NCBI GenBank assembly: GCA_965196985.1
Contig: CBDALO010000168.1
Span: 1 to 64,000, forward strand
Source: 2-12-FULL-35-23 sp965196985
Lineage (GTDB): Bacteria > Pseudomonadota > Gammaproteobacteria > UBA12402
Direction: 5' to 3'
DNA: 64,000 nt
Positions within the stretch are counted from its first letter, which is position 1. Each line of letters begins with the position of its first letter. Of this stretch, positions 36,574-44,703 are shown in pieces. The notes under the pieces were generated by a model, which saw nothing but the letters and a program-made list of their open reading frames with translations, was not told the origin of the DNA and searched no databases. The position numbers were made by a program, and so were the translations under genes.

Positions 36574-38226
36574 ATGAAAAAACAACCTGACAAATCAGTT
36601 TTAGCCGATCTCATTGAGAGATTTAATAATACTGTTACACCAACAGCACTAGAAACAGATTTTAGCAATGTATGTGAAAGTCAGGCTGAGAAAATCATAA
36701 AGCTAGAAGACAAGGTGCAATCGTTAAATAACGCATTAAATAAATATAAAGGTGAGCAAGGAAAGCCTAATGTTAGAAAGCAAACGCGCGCTAACAAGGA
36801 CAAGGATCATTCCTCCGAGAAGGATAGAAAAGGAAATAAAACCAATAAAACTAGAAAGCCAAAATCTAGTAAAAAAAATCTCGAAGTCTCTAATACAGTG
36901 ACACTAACAATTAATCCAGATTCGTTGCCCAGCGATGCTGTGCCAAATGGCTCTAAGAAAACACTTATCCAGGATATAAAAATTGCTGCTAATAACACTC
37001 TTTTTTTGCGCCAACAATATTACTCCCCTTCTGAAAACAAACACTATACAGCACCTCTGCCAACTGGTTATGAGGGCCAGTTCGGCCCTACTATTAAAAG
37101 CTGGACAAGCTTCCTAAATACTCAAGGTGGTATGACGCTAGAAAGCCTTGAGACATTTTATAAAACCGCCAACATAGATATTAGTAAATCAACCATCCAT
37201 AGCTTCACAATTAAAACACCTACGATACTTGAGCCCGAGAAGGTAGAAGTTGTGAAGGCAGGTTTACAATCCACGAACTACCAGCACCTAGATGACACCA
37301 ACGCTAGAGAGGATGGGAAAAACCGTTATGTTAATGTATTGGGTAATGAGTATTATTCAGCTTACTTTACGCTGACCAGTAAAAGTCGATTAAGCGTCAT
37401 TGAAATGTTAAGCAAAGACCACTTTGGGTTCACATTAAATGAGGCCGCTTTTAATTTACTGGCTACTATGAACTTACCCCACAAGGTAATCGAAAGCTTA
37501 AAGGTATTTCACTCATCGACTATCTTAAACAGTAAGGAGCTGGAAGTTATTCTTGATAAGGTATTAGGTGATAAAAAATTTCCAAAATATAGAAAGCTGA
37601 TTACTGATGCGGCAGCTATCTCAACATATAGAAAGAGTCCTTATGCGATAGAAACACTCATTACCGATGATGCGCCACAGTTTAAGCTCATTACTGAATC
37701 ACTCGCCTTGTGCTGGGTTCATGAGGGTAGGCATTATAAAAAGCTGACGCCAATTTTTAAGAAGCACCAAGACTCTGTTGACAGCTTCTTGGATAGGTTT
37801 TGGGATTATTATCATAAGCTCATTGAATATAAAAAGAACCCAGGGCAAGATGAGATAGATAAGCTATCCAATGAGTTTACTGAGTTATTCTCAACAATCA
37901 CTGGCTACGAGAAACTAGATAAACAAATTGAGCTCACCTTAAAAAAGAAAAGGCAGCTATTGTTAGTGCTGGAAAAGCCAGAGCTTCCTCTACATAACAA
38001 TCCAGCAGAGTTGATGGCTCGGAAGCAGGCTAGAATGCGCGATGTACACCTTCATACTATGAGTGAAGAAGGAACGAAAGCTAAGGATACAATGGTTACA
38101 ATTACTGAGACATGTAAAAAGCTAGCAGTTAATGTCTTCGATTATATATATGACAGAATTACAAAAAACTATTCTATGCCTTCGCTAGCGGAATTAATTA
38201 CCATCCGCTCATCACAGGCGCAGTAA
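36574..38226 (+). CDS. IS66-like DDE transposase
   Basis: 550 residues from ATG 36574. N-terminal coiled-coil (AEKIIKLEDKVQSLNNALN), a long Lys/Asn linker, then a catalytic part with YQHLDDTNAREDG, LITDDAPQF, ALCWVHEGRHYKKL and the C-terminal LPLHNNPAELMARKQARMRDV with the final acidic residue. This is the IS66-like layout but distinct from the tnpC copies in this window, and no tnpA/tnpB partners are next to it. It looks intact. Confidence 0.8.
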   Translation: MKKQPDKSVLADLIERFNNTVTPTALETDFSNVCESQAEKIIKLEDKVQSLNNALNKYKGEQGKPNVRKQTRANKDKDHSSEKDRKGNKTNKTRKPKSSKKNLEVSNTVTLTINPDSLPSDAVPNGSKKTLIQDIKIAANNTLFLRQQYYSPSENKHYTAPLPTGYEGQFGPTIKSWTSFLNTQGGMTLESLETFYKTANIDISKSTIHSFTIKTPTILEPEKVEVVKAGLQSTNYQHLDDTNAREDGKNRYVNVLGNEYYSAYFTLTSKSRLSVIEMLSKDHFGFTLNEAAFNLLATMNLPHKVIESLKVFHSSTILNSKELEVILDKVLGDKKFPKYRKLITDAAAISTYRKSPYAIETLITDDAPQFKLITESLALCWVHEGRHYKKLTPIFKKHQDSVDSFLDRFWDYYHKLIEYKKNPGQDEIDKLSNEFTELFSTITGYEKLDKQIELTLKKKRQLLLVLEKPELPLHNNPAELMARKQARMRDVHLHTMSEEGTKAKDTMVTITETCKKLAVNVFDYIYDRITKNYSMPSLAELITIRSSQAQ

Positions 38227-38294
38227 ACTAAAGAGAGCGCAGCATGAGCATCATGCTGAAATAAGACGGATACAACTGGAGCAACAGCCTACCC

Positions 38295-38861
38295 ATGAAA
38301 GCAGGCTATGCGCGTATCTCAACCGCTGACCAAAACCTGAGCTTGCAAGAAGATGCCTTGAAAACTGAGGGGTGCCAACGCATCTATAAAGATATTGCCA
38401 GTGGTGCCCGTACTGCCAGGCCGGGGCTAGAAGAAGCCCTGGCTTATTTACGAGAAGGGGATCTCCTAGTGGTTTGGAAGCTTGATCGGTTAGGCCGCTC
38501 TGTGCCTCACCTCATTGACACCATTCAAACCTTAAACCAACAAGGGATTGGCTTTAAAAGCTTGCAGGAAAATATTGATACTACCACCAGTGGTGGTAAG
38601 CTAATCTTCCATATTTTCAGTGCCTTAGCCGAGTTTGAGCGAGACCTGATTCAAGAGCGAACACGCGCTGGACTCAAAGCCGCTCGTGCTCGGGGACGTT
38701 TAGGAGGACGACCACCTCTATTACAGGAACATCAGGTCAAAAAAATGCTGGAACGTTATGATGAACAGAAGATAACCGTTGCAGAAATTTGCAAGATTTA
38801 TGGGATTAGCCGGCCTTCTTTTTATAATTACCTGAAGAAACGAAAACGGGCGATTGCTTAG
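38295..38861 (+). CDS. Serine recombinase (Tn3 resolvase/invertase family)
   Basis: 188 residues. GYARISTADQNLSLQ holds the catalytic Ser, LDRLGRSVPHLI and AEFERDLIQERTRAGL complete the catalytic domain, and a C-terminal helix-turn-helix (VAEICKIYGISRPSFYNYL) follows. It could resolve plasmid multimers, resolve a transposon cointegrate, or invert DNA. No transposase of Tn3 type is in the window, so a plasmid-maintenance role is a fair guess. Codon use and GC look slightly higher than the neighbours, which may mean a separate origin. Confidence 0.92.
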   Translation: MKAGYARISTADQNLSLQEDALKTEGCQRIYKDIASGARTARPGLEEALAYLREGDLLVVWKLDRLGRSVPHLIDTIQTLNQQGIGFKSLQENIDTTTSGGKLIFHIFSALAEFERDLIQERTRAGLKAARARGRLGGRPPLLQEHQVKKMLERYDEQKITVAEICKIYGISRPSFYNYLKKRKRAIA

Positions 38862-39152
38862 GAATAAGCCAGTTCTACCAAGTTATCCACAGATCAGGCG
38901 CTTTTTTACAAGAAATTCCTTAGTACCCTAATTGATTGATGCAATGAGGAAGGATTTCCAGTCAATTCGTAAATTTTGATTAAAATAAGAGTTGAGCGGT
39001 AGATTTGGTCCCTTTTAACCAGGATTCCGGCCGGACCTCAAAAGCAGGGGGAGTAGGGGAGTAAAAAGCCAGTAAAAATAGCCCCCCATAAGCGACCTAA
39101 TGGGAATGTATCAAAATATAATCATCAAAAAAGAGAGCTGAAAATTATATGC
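38862..39152. other. Intergenic region between recombinase and TALE-like gene
   Basis: 291 bp. A short GC-rich patch (ccggccggacctcaaaagca near 39028) is followed by G-rich sequence. No gene or clear terminator is seen. A recombinase site might lie on either side of the recombinase gene, but I could not define one. Confidence 0.35.
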
Positions 39153-41027
39153 TCACATTCGCCGAGGATTTGAAAATTGTTTTGCTGAATGAGTATTCTC
39201 ATGGCTAGTAGAGGTATTAGGGGTGAAAAAAGTTGAGTTGGTCTGAGTAAGCCGAATGTCTTTGCGAAATTTTTTATGATTATAGATCTCTTGTTGTTCT
39301 GAATTAGACTGAACATGTTCTGCTGAGAGGCTAAAGGCTTCTTGATGCGTGCGCTTAAGTGGTTGGGTTTGCTGTGCAATAGTATTACTTAATTGTTCTA
39401 TATTTGGAACATCATCGCATGTGTGGCATACCTCAGCTTGAGAATGACTACTAGCGACATTGCTATTACCAGATGTTGATGCTGACATTGTGTGTTGCTC
39501 CTGTCCCAGTATTATTGATGAAGTAGCCGAAGCGTTATTCGTATTTAAAGACTGAGCAGCAAGAAGGAGCAAGTGAATCCAGTTAGGCTGACCATCTAAA
39601 GCTGGTTGAGGTATTGCGCTTCTACTCTGGTCCGCACTGAATGTAGGATAAATAGGAATTGGTTTATGAATAATTGGAGTAGGGTTATGCACTTGTTGTT
39701 GCGCGCTTACTGGATTATGAAGAGAAGAGTGCAAAGCATGGGTTGGTTGTACAGGAGGCACAAGGTGCTGATCAGTGCCTGACTGGACGTTATTATGAAC
39801 CATGCTAGATGAATAATGAGGCGCAATAGTTGATGTGCTATCGGGTTCTGGAGCAGGACTTTTGGCTTGATAGGACGATTTGACGGCCTCAATGTTTTTC
39901 GAGCCACCGTCATGAGAGGCAATTTGCACGATTTGCTCGGCGGTAAAGTCAAGTCCCTTGAGTTCGTGATAGGACGATTTGACGGCCTCAATGTTTTTCG
40001 AGCCCCCATTATTTGAAGCAATTTGCACGATTTGCTCGGCGGTAAAGTCAAGTTCCTTGAGTTCGTGATAGGACGATTTAACGGCCTCAATGTTTTTCGA
40101 GCCCCCATTATTTGAAGCAATTTGCACGATTTGCTCGGCGGTAAAGTCAAGTTCCTTGAGTTCGTGATAGGACGATTTGACGGCCTCAATGTTTTTCGAG
40201 CCCCCACCGTGTGCAGCAATTTGCACGATTTGCTCGACGGTAAAGTCAAGTCCCTTGAGTTCGTGATAGGACGATTTGACGGCCTCAATGTTTTTCGAGC
40301 CCCCACCGTGTGCAGCAATTTGCACGATTTGCTCGGCGGTAAAGTCAAGTCCCTTGAGTTCGTGATAGGACGATTTGACGGCCTCAATGTTTTTCGAGCC
40401 ACCGTCATGAGAGGCAATTTGCACGATTTGCTCGACGGTAAAGTCAAGTCCCTTGAGTTCGTGATAGGACGATTTGACGGCCTCAATGTTTTTCGAGCCC
40501 CCACCGTGTGCAGCAATTTGCACGATTTGCTCGACGGTAAAGTCAAGTCCCTTGAGTTCGTGATAGGACGATTTGACGGCCTCAATGTTTTTCGAGCCCC
40601 CACCGTGTGCAGCAATTTGCACGATTTGCTCGACGGTAAAGTCAAGTCCCTTGAGTTCGTGATAGGACGATTTGACGGCCTCAATGTTTTTCGAGCCCCC
40701 ACCGTGCGCAGCAATTTGCACGATTTGCTCGACGGTAAAGTCAAGTCCCTTGAGTTCGTGATAGGACGATTTGACGGCCTCAATGTTTTTCGAGCCCCCA
40801 CCGTGTGCAGCAATTTGCACGATTTGCTCGGCGGTAAAGTATTTAATTAACTCCGGTGTGTGTTCAACAACTTTTAAAATAGTGTTGTTAGAGCTTCTCC
40901 TTATAATAATTCTATTAGCTTGCACCTCAGTGAAACCTAATTGAGTTAAACTTTTTTTATGATGCTGATAAAACTGCTGAGTTATACCGAGTTTATTTAG
41001 TCGTTCTTCTATAGTTTTCATTTTCAT
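39153..41027 (-). CDS. TALE-like protein with ten 33-residue DNA-binding repeats
   Basis: 624 residues. Residues about 31-61 form a degenerate N-terminal repeat (LGFTEVQANRIIIRRSSNN). Residues 62-386 are ten repeats of 33 residues with the TAL-effector pattern: FTxEQIVQIAxxxGG, then SKNIEAVKSSYHELKG. The variable di-residues (first at 75-76, then every 33) read HG HG HG HG HD HG HG NN NN HD. Other changes are few: Val/Ala at the third residue, Ala/Ser just before the di-residue, and Gly/Glu at the end. In TALEs the second residue of the pair touches one DNA base per repeat. The tail (390-624) is Ser/Thr/Gln/Pro-rich and disordered, with a basic patch HKKFRKDIR that might be a nuclear signal. 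No activation domain or classical type III signal is evident. It sits between a serine recombinase and an Rpn nuclease on the mobile island. Ribosome site is weak. Confidence 0.93.
   Translation of the reverse strand: MKMKTIEERLNKLGITQQFYQHHKKSLTQLGFTEVQANRIIIRRSSNNTILKVVEHTPELIKYFTAEQIVQIAAHGGGSKNIEAVKSSYHELKGLDFTVEQIVQIAAHGGGSKNIEAVKSSYHELKGLDFTVEQIVQIAAHGGGSKNIEAVKSSYHELKGLDFTVEQIVQIAAHGGGSKNIEAVKSSYHELKGLDFTVEQIVQIASHDGGSKNIEAVKSSYHELKGLDFTAEQIVQIAAHGGGSKNIEAVKSSYHELKGLDFTVEQIVQIAAHGGGSKNIEAVKSSYHELKELDFTAEQIVQIASNNGGSKNIEAVKSSYHELKELDFTAEQIVQIASNNGGSKNIEAVKSSYHELKGLDFTAEQIVQIASHDGGSKNIEAVKSSYQAKSPAPEPDSTSTIAPHYSSSMVHNNVQSGTDQHLVPPVQPTHALHSSLHNPVSAQQQVHNPTPIIHKPIPIYPTFSADQSRSAIPQPALDGQPNWIHLLLLAAQSLNTNNASATSSIILGQEQHTMSASTSGNSNVASSHSQAEVCHTCDDVPNIEQLSNTIAQQTQPLKRTHQEAFSLSAEHVQSNSEQQEIYNHKKFRKDIRLTQTNSTFFTPNTSTSHENTHSAKQFSNPRRM
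39870..40844 (-). repeat. Tandem array of ten 99-bp TALE-type repeats
   Basis: 99-bp units, nearly identical over most of their length, encode the 33-residue repeats. Differences cluster at the RVD codons: caccgtgtgc (HG), gtcatgagag (HD) and attatttgaa (NN) as read on the plus strand. Because 99 is a multiple of three, long false open frames occur in other frames and on the other strand. Confidence 0.95.
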
Positions 41028-41248
41028 TAATAATGCTGTTATAGCTGTTATAAAATATTGTTTGAGTATACAGGGTGAGTCTTTTAAATATTTTAGTAAC
41101 TTTTAATATACGGTAGGGTAATTACAATTAAGTTTGATGCACATTGAAAAATAAGCCGTGTAATTCTAGTCCCCATAACCAGCGTTATCGGGGGTTGGGT
41201 ATTATCTGACTAATAAACAAGTCTAAATCGATCTAATTTTAAGCAGGA

Positions 41249-42244
41249 CTAAAGGTCGAGTTCTTTTTTAATTTTTGCTAAAACCTCTGGCGAAATGCCA
41301 GTAGTTTTGGTCACAACAGGATCACCAAAGCCTTCTTTTAACATATTGATTGCAATCTCACGTTGTTTGTTATACTCGCCTTGTTGCATTCCTTGTTGCA
41401 TTCCCTCCAGCATCCCTTGCTTTAAGCCTTGGTTATGGCCTTCTTGTCGTAATTGGTCAGCTGCAGACATAATGGTCTCCTTCATATCGGGTAGTGCTTG
41501 AGTCAACGCATCAACGAGTTCTTTGTCGCTGCTTTTTTCCTCATATTCTAAGGTGTAGTTTACCAGCCGTGAGATATGTTGACCACCATCTAATGACTTT
41601 AGCAATTGAAGCAACCCTTGCTGAATGAGTCGTTGGATAACTGGCAGAAAATCTCGTTGGTAAGCGTGTTTGTGCAACAGCTCCATGGTGGCAACGTAGC
41701 CATGGGTCAAGAGCTCTTCATCAGGGATGACGGTTAGATCAATGAGTGGGCAAGGCGCATTATACAGTTCTTTGGCGAGCGCAGAATCTTCAAACAACTC
41801 AAAAAAATCCATCGTGTACGGATAGGGCGTTTTTTGGCCATTATAAAAAGTGACCGTCAAAATTAATGGAAGCTTGAGCTTGTCATTGTGATCACGCTTT
41901 GGTGTCTGCTTTAAAAACCGATCCCAGATCTTGCACTTGTAATACCACAGGCGAAATGCCAAGAGTGGATCCGGTGTGGATTGGTGTTCACTTAACGCAT
42001 AGAGATAAACTTGCTCTTTGCCATACTCCTTCTTGAGCTTAACCCGATACAAGACATCGGTGAAGGCCGTTTTAAAATCATACTCGATGAAGCTGTCGTT
42101 TTCTAGCTGCAACGTTTCCCAGTCAATCATCTTCTGGATCTTTTTGGGCAGATGCGCTTTGAAGAAATCCTTGGCAACCTCAATATCTTGCAGTGAACTC
42201 TTAAATAAGAGGTCGTGATGATTGATCGAATGTTTCTGAGCCAC
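41249..42244 (-). CDS. Rpn-family recombination-promoting nuclease / putative transposase
   Basis: 331 residues from GTG 42244, chosen because AGGGAA lies eight bases upstream and the family start (AQKHSINHHDLLFKS) follows. It has the PD-(D/E)xK-like Rpn core: FTDVLYRVKL, then YALSEHQSTPD with the E-x-Q pair, and LILTVTFYNGQKTPYP. The C terminus carries a Gln/Gly-rich stretch with repeated GMQQGMQQGE and a short helical tail (VLAKIKKELDL), typical of this family. Rpn proteins promote RecA-independent recombination in E. coli; many lie on plasmids and mobile DNA. The longer upstream open frame lacks support. Confidence 0.85.
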   Translation of the reverse strand: MAQKHSINHHDLLFKSSLQDIEVAKDFFKAHLPKKIQKMIDWETLQLENDSFIEYDFKTAFTDVLYRVKLKKEYGKEQVYLYALSEHQSTPDPLLAFRLWYYKCKIWDRFLKQTPKRDHNDKLKLPLILTVTFYNGQKTPYPYTMDFFELFEDSALAKELYNAPCPLIDLTVIPDEELLTHGYVATMELLHKHAYQRDFLPVIQRLIQQGLLQLLKSLDGGQHISRLVNYTLEYEEKSSDKELVDALTQALPDMKETIMSAADQLRQEGHNQGLKQGMLEGMQQGMQQGEYNKQREIAINMLKEGFGDPVVTKTTGISPEVLAKIKKELDL

Positions 42245-42577
42245 AGAAAGGTTCCCTAAAATTAAAGCTGGTAAGCCAAGCAATTGCTTGCTAGCATACC
42301 GGAAATTAAGCAGTAGCAAAACTGAAAAACCCTACAAAAACCCATTGGTTTTTACCTCTAAAACGGGCATAATTAGCCCAATAAATAATCGAGTAAAGAA
42401 TGCCAACCCTGAATTAAAGAAGAAATGCCCTCGTTTTTTCACCCACACACTACGCGGCTAAAAGCCGACAACTTTTTCAGAAAAAGAAGTAATAAAAACA
42501 GTGGGTTACAAGGACATTTACTTTTTTATGACCAGTCCTTTTTTTTCAGAAATGCGCACAGAATAATCAAAAAAGCC

Positions 42578-42826
42578 GTTTACATATGTTTTCATCTTTT
42601 AGAAAAAATAACCTTTAAAATCAGTTAGTTACCTAACTGTTAACGTATGTTTTCTGAATTTATCATATGATAACAATGTTATCCTATGTTTGCAGATTGC
42701 TGACATATGTTTGCATTGTTATCCTATGTTTTACTGTGAATCAATAACTTACAATTGATTTGACGTGCTGAAAACATAGGTTAACAAATGTTGACATAAG
42801 ATAACATGATGTTATTATATGTTAAC
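42578..42826. repeat. Iteron-like block: about eight 16-bp repeats
   Basis: Consensus GTTAwCnTATGTTTTC. Direct copies at 42578, 42639, 42678, 42699, 42718 and 42811 and inverted copies at 42770-42785 and 42790-42805. The middle copies are spaced 19-21 bp apart, two helical turns at most. The block ends 40 bp before the RHH gene at 42866. Such arrays are typical of plasmid replication origins, partition sites or self-regulated operators. Confidence 0.7.
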
Positions 42827-42865
42827 AGTAAAAAGCTGGTTTTTAATACAAAGAGAGGGGGAAGA

Positions 42866-43160
42866 ATGAAGGCAATTGGCACACGAGTTTCAGAAAAGAC
42901 CTATGATCAATTAACCACGCTGGCCCAAGAACAGGGAGTAACCCTCGGTAACTTTTTGCGACAAATGGCTGATTATTTTTGTCAGCACCAACTGGATTTG
43001 CGCGAGCCTGTTTACCAAGGCAAAGACCACTTATGTCATATGGTCGAGCAAATTCATGCTGCCTTACCTCACTTGATGCTCTATTCGAGAGCCACCTATG
43101 CGAATGCTGTGGAGCCACTGAATGAGCAAAAGTACAACCAATTACTCGAGAGTAGTCTCC
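42866..43160 (+). pseudogene. RHH/CopG-like plasmid protein truncated by IS66
   Basis: ATG 42866 follows GGGGGAAG at normal spacing. About 98 residues remain: MKAIGTRVSEKTYDQLTTLA and VTLGNFLRQMADYF look like a ribbon-helix-helix DNA-binding fold, followed by a helical tail. The IS66 copy B end at 43161 replaces the C terminus. Proteins of this type regulate plasmid replication, partition or mobilisation, and the repeat block just upstream would be the natural binding site. Confidence 0.6.
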
Positions 43161-43249
43161 GTGAGCTTGCGGCAAGCATGTGTGCATTAGGTCAGCTAGT
43201 TACTTTATCCTAAAGGACCGATAGTAAAACTATTTAGAAAGGTCCTATT

Positions 43250-43690
43250 ATGTTTGGCAAAACATTTGATAAAAAAGTCGTTACACCCAAGTCAGCAACA
43301 CCTTCAACACTAGATAATATTGCTCAATCGCTCAAGTCATGGCGTTCATCATCAAAAGAGCCACGGGAGATTCCAGAAGACCTTTGGGTGAAAATTATTG
43401 CGCTCTATCCTGCTTATACAAAAAAGGACACTACTGAACGATTATCAATCAGCTCTAAACGGCTCAACAAAAAAATTAATGAAAAAGAATTATTAGCCAG
43501 CAGTACATCAGTTGCCAATTCTGATGATGACCAAGCCGATGAATGTTTTGTTGAAGCCACTATTCAGGATTCAGTTGTGCTTTCACAGCAACTGATTAGC
43601 ATTACAAGAACTGATGGCGTCGTGTTACAACTGCCTAAGCCGGAGTATGCTGAAACCATTAATCTGATTCTTACTTTTTGCAAGGGGTAG
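43250..43690 (+). CDS. tnpA: IS66 Orf1 protein TnpA
   Basis: 146 residues, the intact version of the broken gene at 19483-21463. N-terminal Ser/Thr/Lys-rich part, then a helix-turn-helix-like region IIALYPAYTKKDTTERLSISSKRL, and a C-terminal strand-rich part (ISITRTDGVVLQLPKPEYAE). Orf1 proteins help IS66 transposition. It is followed after three bases by tnpB. Confidence 0.85.
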   Translation: MFGKTFDKKVVTPKSATPSTLDNIAQSLKSWRSSSKEPREIPEDLWVKIIALYPAYTKKDTTERLSISSKRLNKKINEKELLASSTSVANSDDDQADECFVEATIQDSVVLSQQLISITRTDGVVLQLPKPEYAETINLILTFCKG

Positions 43691-43693
43691 TGT

Positions 43694-44110
43694 ATGCTGC
43701 AATTCACGCCTCAAATGAGGCTATTGTTATCAGTCAGACCTGCTGATTTTAGAAAGGGTATTGATGCTTTAGTTGCGCTTTGCCAGCAACGGCTGGGTGA
43801 GGATCCATTCTCTGGTACGGTCTTTGCTTTTACGAATAGCCGCCGTACCTCAGTGAAACTTCTAGTTTATGATGGCAATGGATTCTGGCTTTGTCTAAAG
43901 CGTTTTTCGCAAGGAAAGTTACAATGGTGGCCAAACTCCCACTCAGCCACGTACCATATCGATAGCACGCAGCTAATGATTCTGCTTAACCAAGGTAACC
44001 CTATCACTAGTCATCTCGGTGAGCCATGGAGAAGGCTCGCTAGTCAACCTCCTGTAATAAGTCAAGCGGCCTCTTCATCGACCAAACCTCCTTTATCTTC
44101 AATCTGGTAA
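43694..44110 (+). CDS. tnpB: IS66 Orf2 protein TnpB
   Basis: 138 residues, identical in sequence to the copy at 19063-19479 (DFRKGIDALVALCQQRLGED, VYDGNGFWLCLKRF). Complete. Coupled to tnpA. Confidence 0.92.
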   Translation: MLQFTPQMRLLLSVRPADFRKGIDALVALCQQRLGEDPFSGTVFAFTNSRRTSVKLLVYDGNGFWLCLKRFSQGKLQWWPNSHSATYHIDSTQLMILLNQGNPITSHLGEPWRRLASQPPVISQAASSSTKPPLSSIW

Positions 44111-44534
44111 TTCCATGGCAACCATAAGGAGGGATCCTTAAAAACACTTGATTTATTTTCCTGCAAGGCAACTAAGTAATCGAGTGGGTTTTCCCCGCAC
44201 AATTGAGCTGTAACAATAAGAGATAATAAGATGCTACCGATGTTAGCGCCATGCTGAGTTTTATAAAACATTGCAGCTTTTCTAATGCGAATAGGAATCT
44301 TTAGTATCGCCTCGACAATGTTGTTATCTAGTGGCGCTCCTGGTGTCGTTAAGAATCGCCGAAGCTTTTTCCAGTGCTTTAACATATACTTCATCGCCTT
44401 ACCAAGGTGACTATTTGGTTCTACCACTTTGTTAGATAATTGCTTATTGAGCCAACCATGCAGTTTAAGCATCAATGGTTTGCTATGCTTTCGATGATAA
44501 AGTAAGCGTTGATGTGGGTCCATTTGCTTTGTTT
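44062..44534 (-). pseudogene. tnpC: IS66 TnpC, C-terminal fragment (copy B)
   Basis: About 157 residues from the C-terminal part (MDPHQRLLYHRKH to GGLVDEEAA), convergent with tnpB. The N-terminal 400 residues are missing because IS66 copy C begins inside the codons for DEQTKQ. Not functional alone. Confidence 0.92.
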
Positions 44535-44703
44535 GTGAGCTTGCGGTAAGTATGTGTGAACCAATAAGTTGGATAAGGTAAACTTTCGTTGCCGAGTACT
44601 TTATTGGGTTTGATAATTATCCATTATCTTCATTAACCTATTGACTTAGAAAAGAAAATTATTTTATTGTGACGACAGTTTCTTACGCATCACGTGAAAT
44701 AAT

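Larger units (their letters stand above)
43161..44534 (+). mobile_element. IS66-type element, copy B (truncated)
   Basis: Begins with the tnpA-side end gtgagcttgcggcaagcatg at 43161. tnpA and tnpB are intact on plus; tnpC (minus) is cut at 44534, where the other end of a second IS66 (copy C) begins. The rest of tnpC B is not found, so it was lost after copy C inserted. Confidence 0.88.

Noticed and set aside
39870..40844. CRISPR array or minisatellite as an explanation for the 99-bp repeats
   Set aside because: There are no spacers; units are head-to-tail, in frame and code for a protein repeat with the TALE pattern.
40122..40850. Long plus-strand open frame (242 codons) and minus-strand frame 39707-40813 over the TALE array
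   Set aside because: They are shadows of the 99-bp repeat: the unit length is a multiple of three, so all frames without a stop in one unit stay open. No start signals or independent composition support them.
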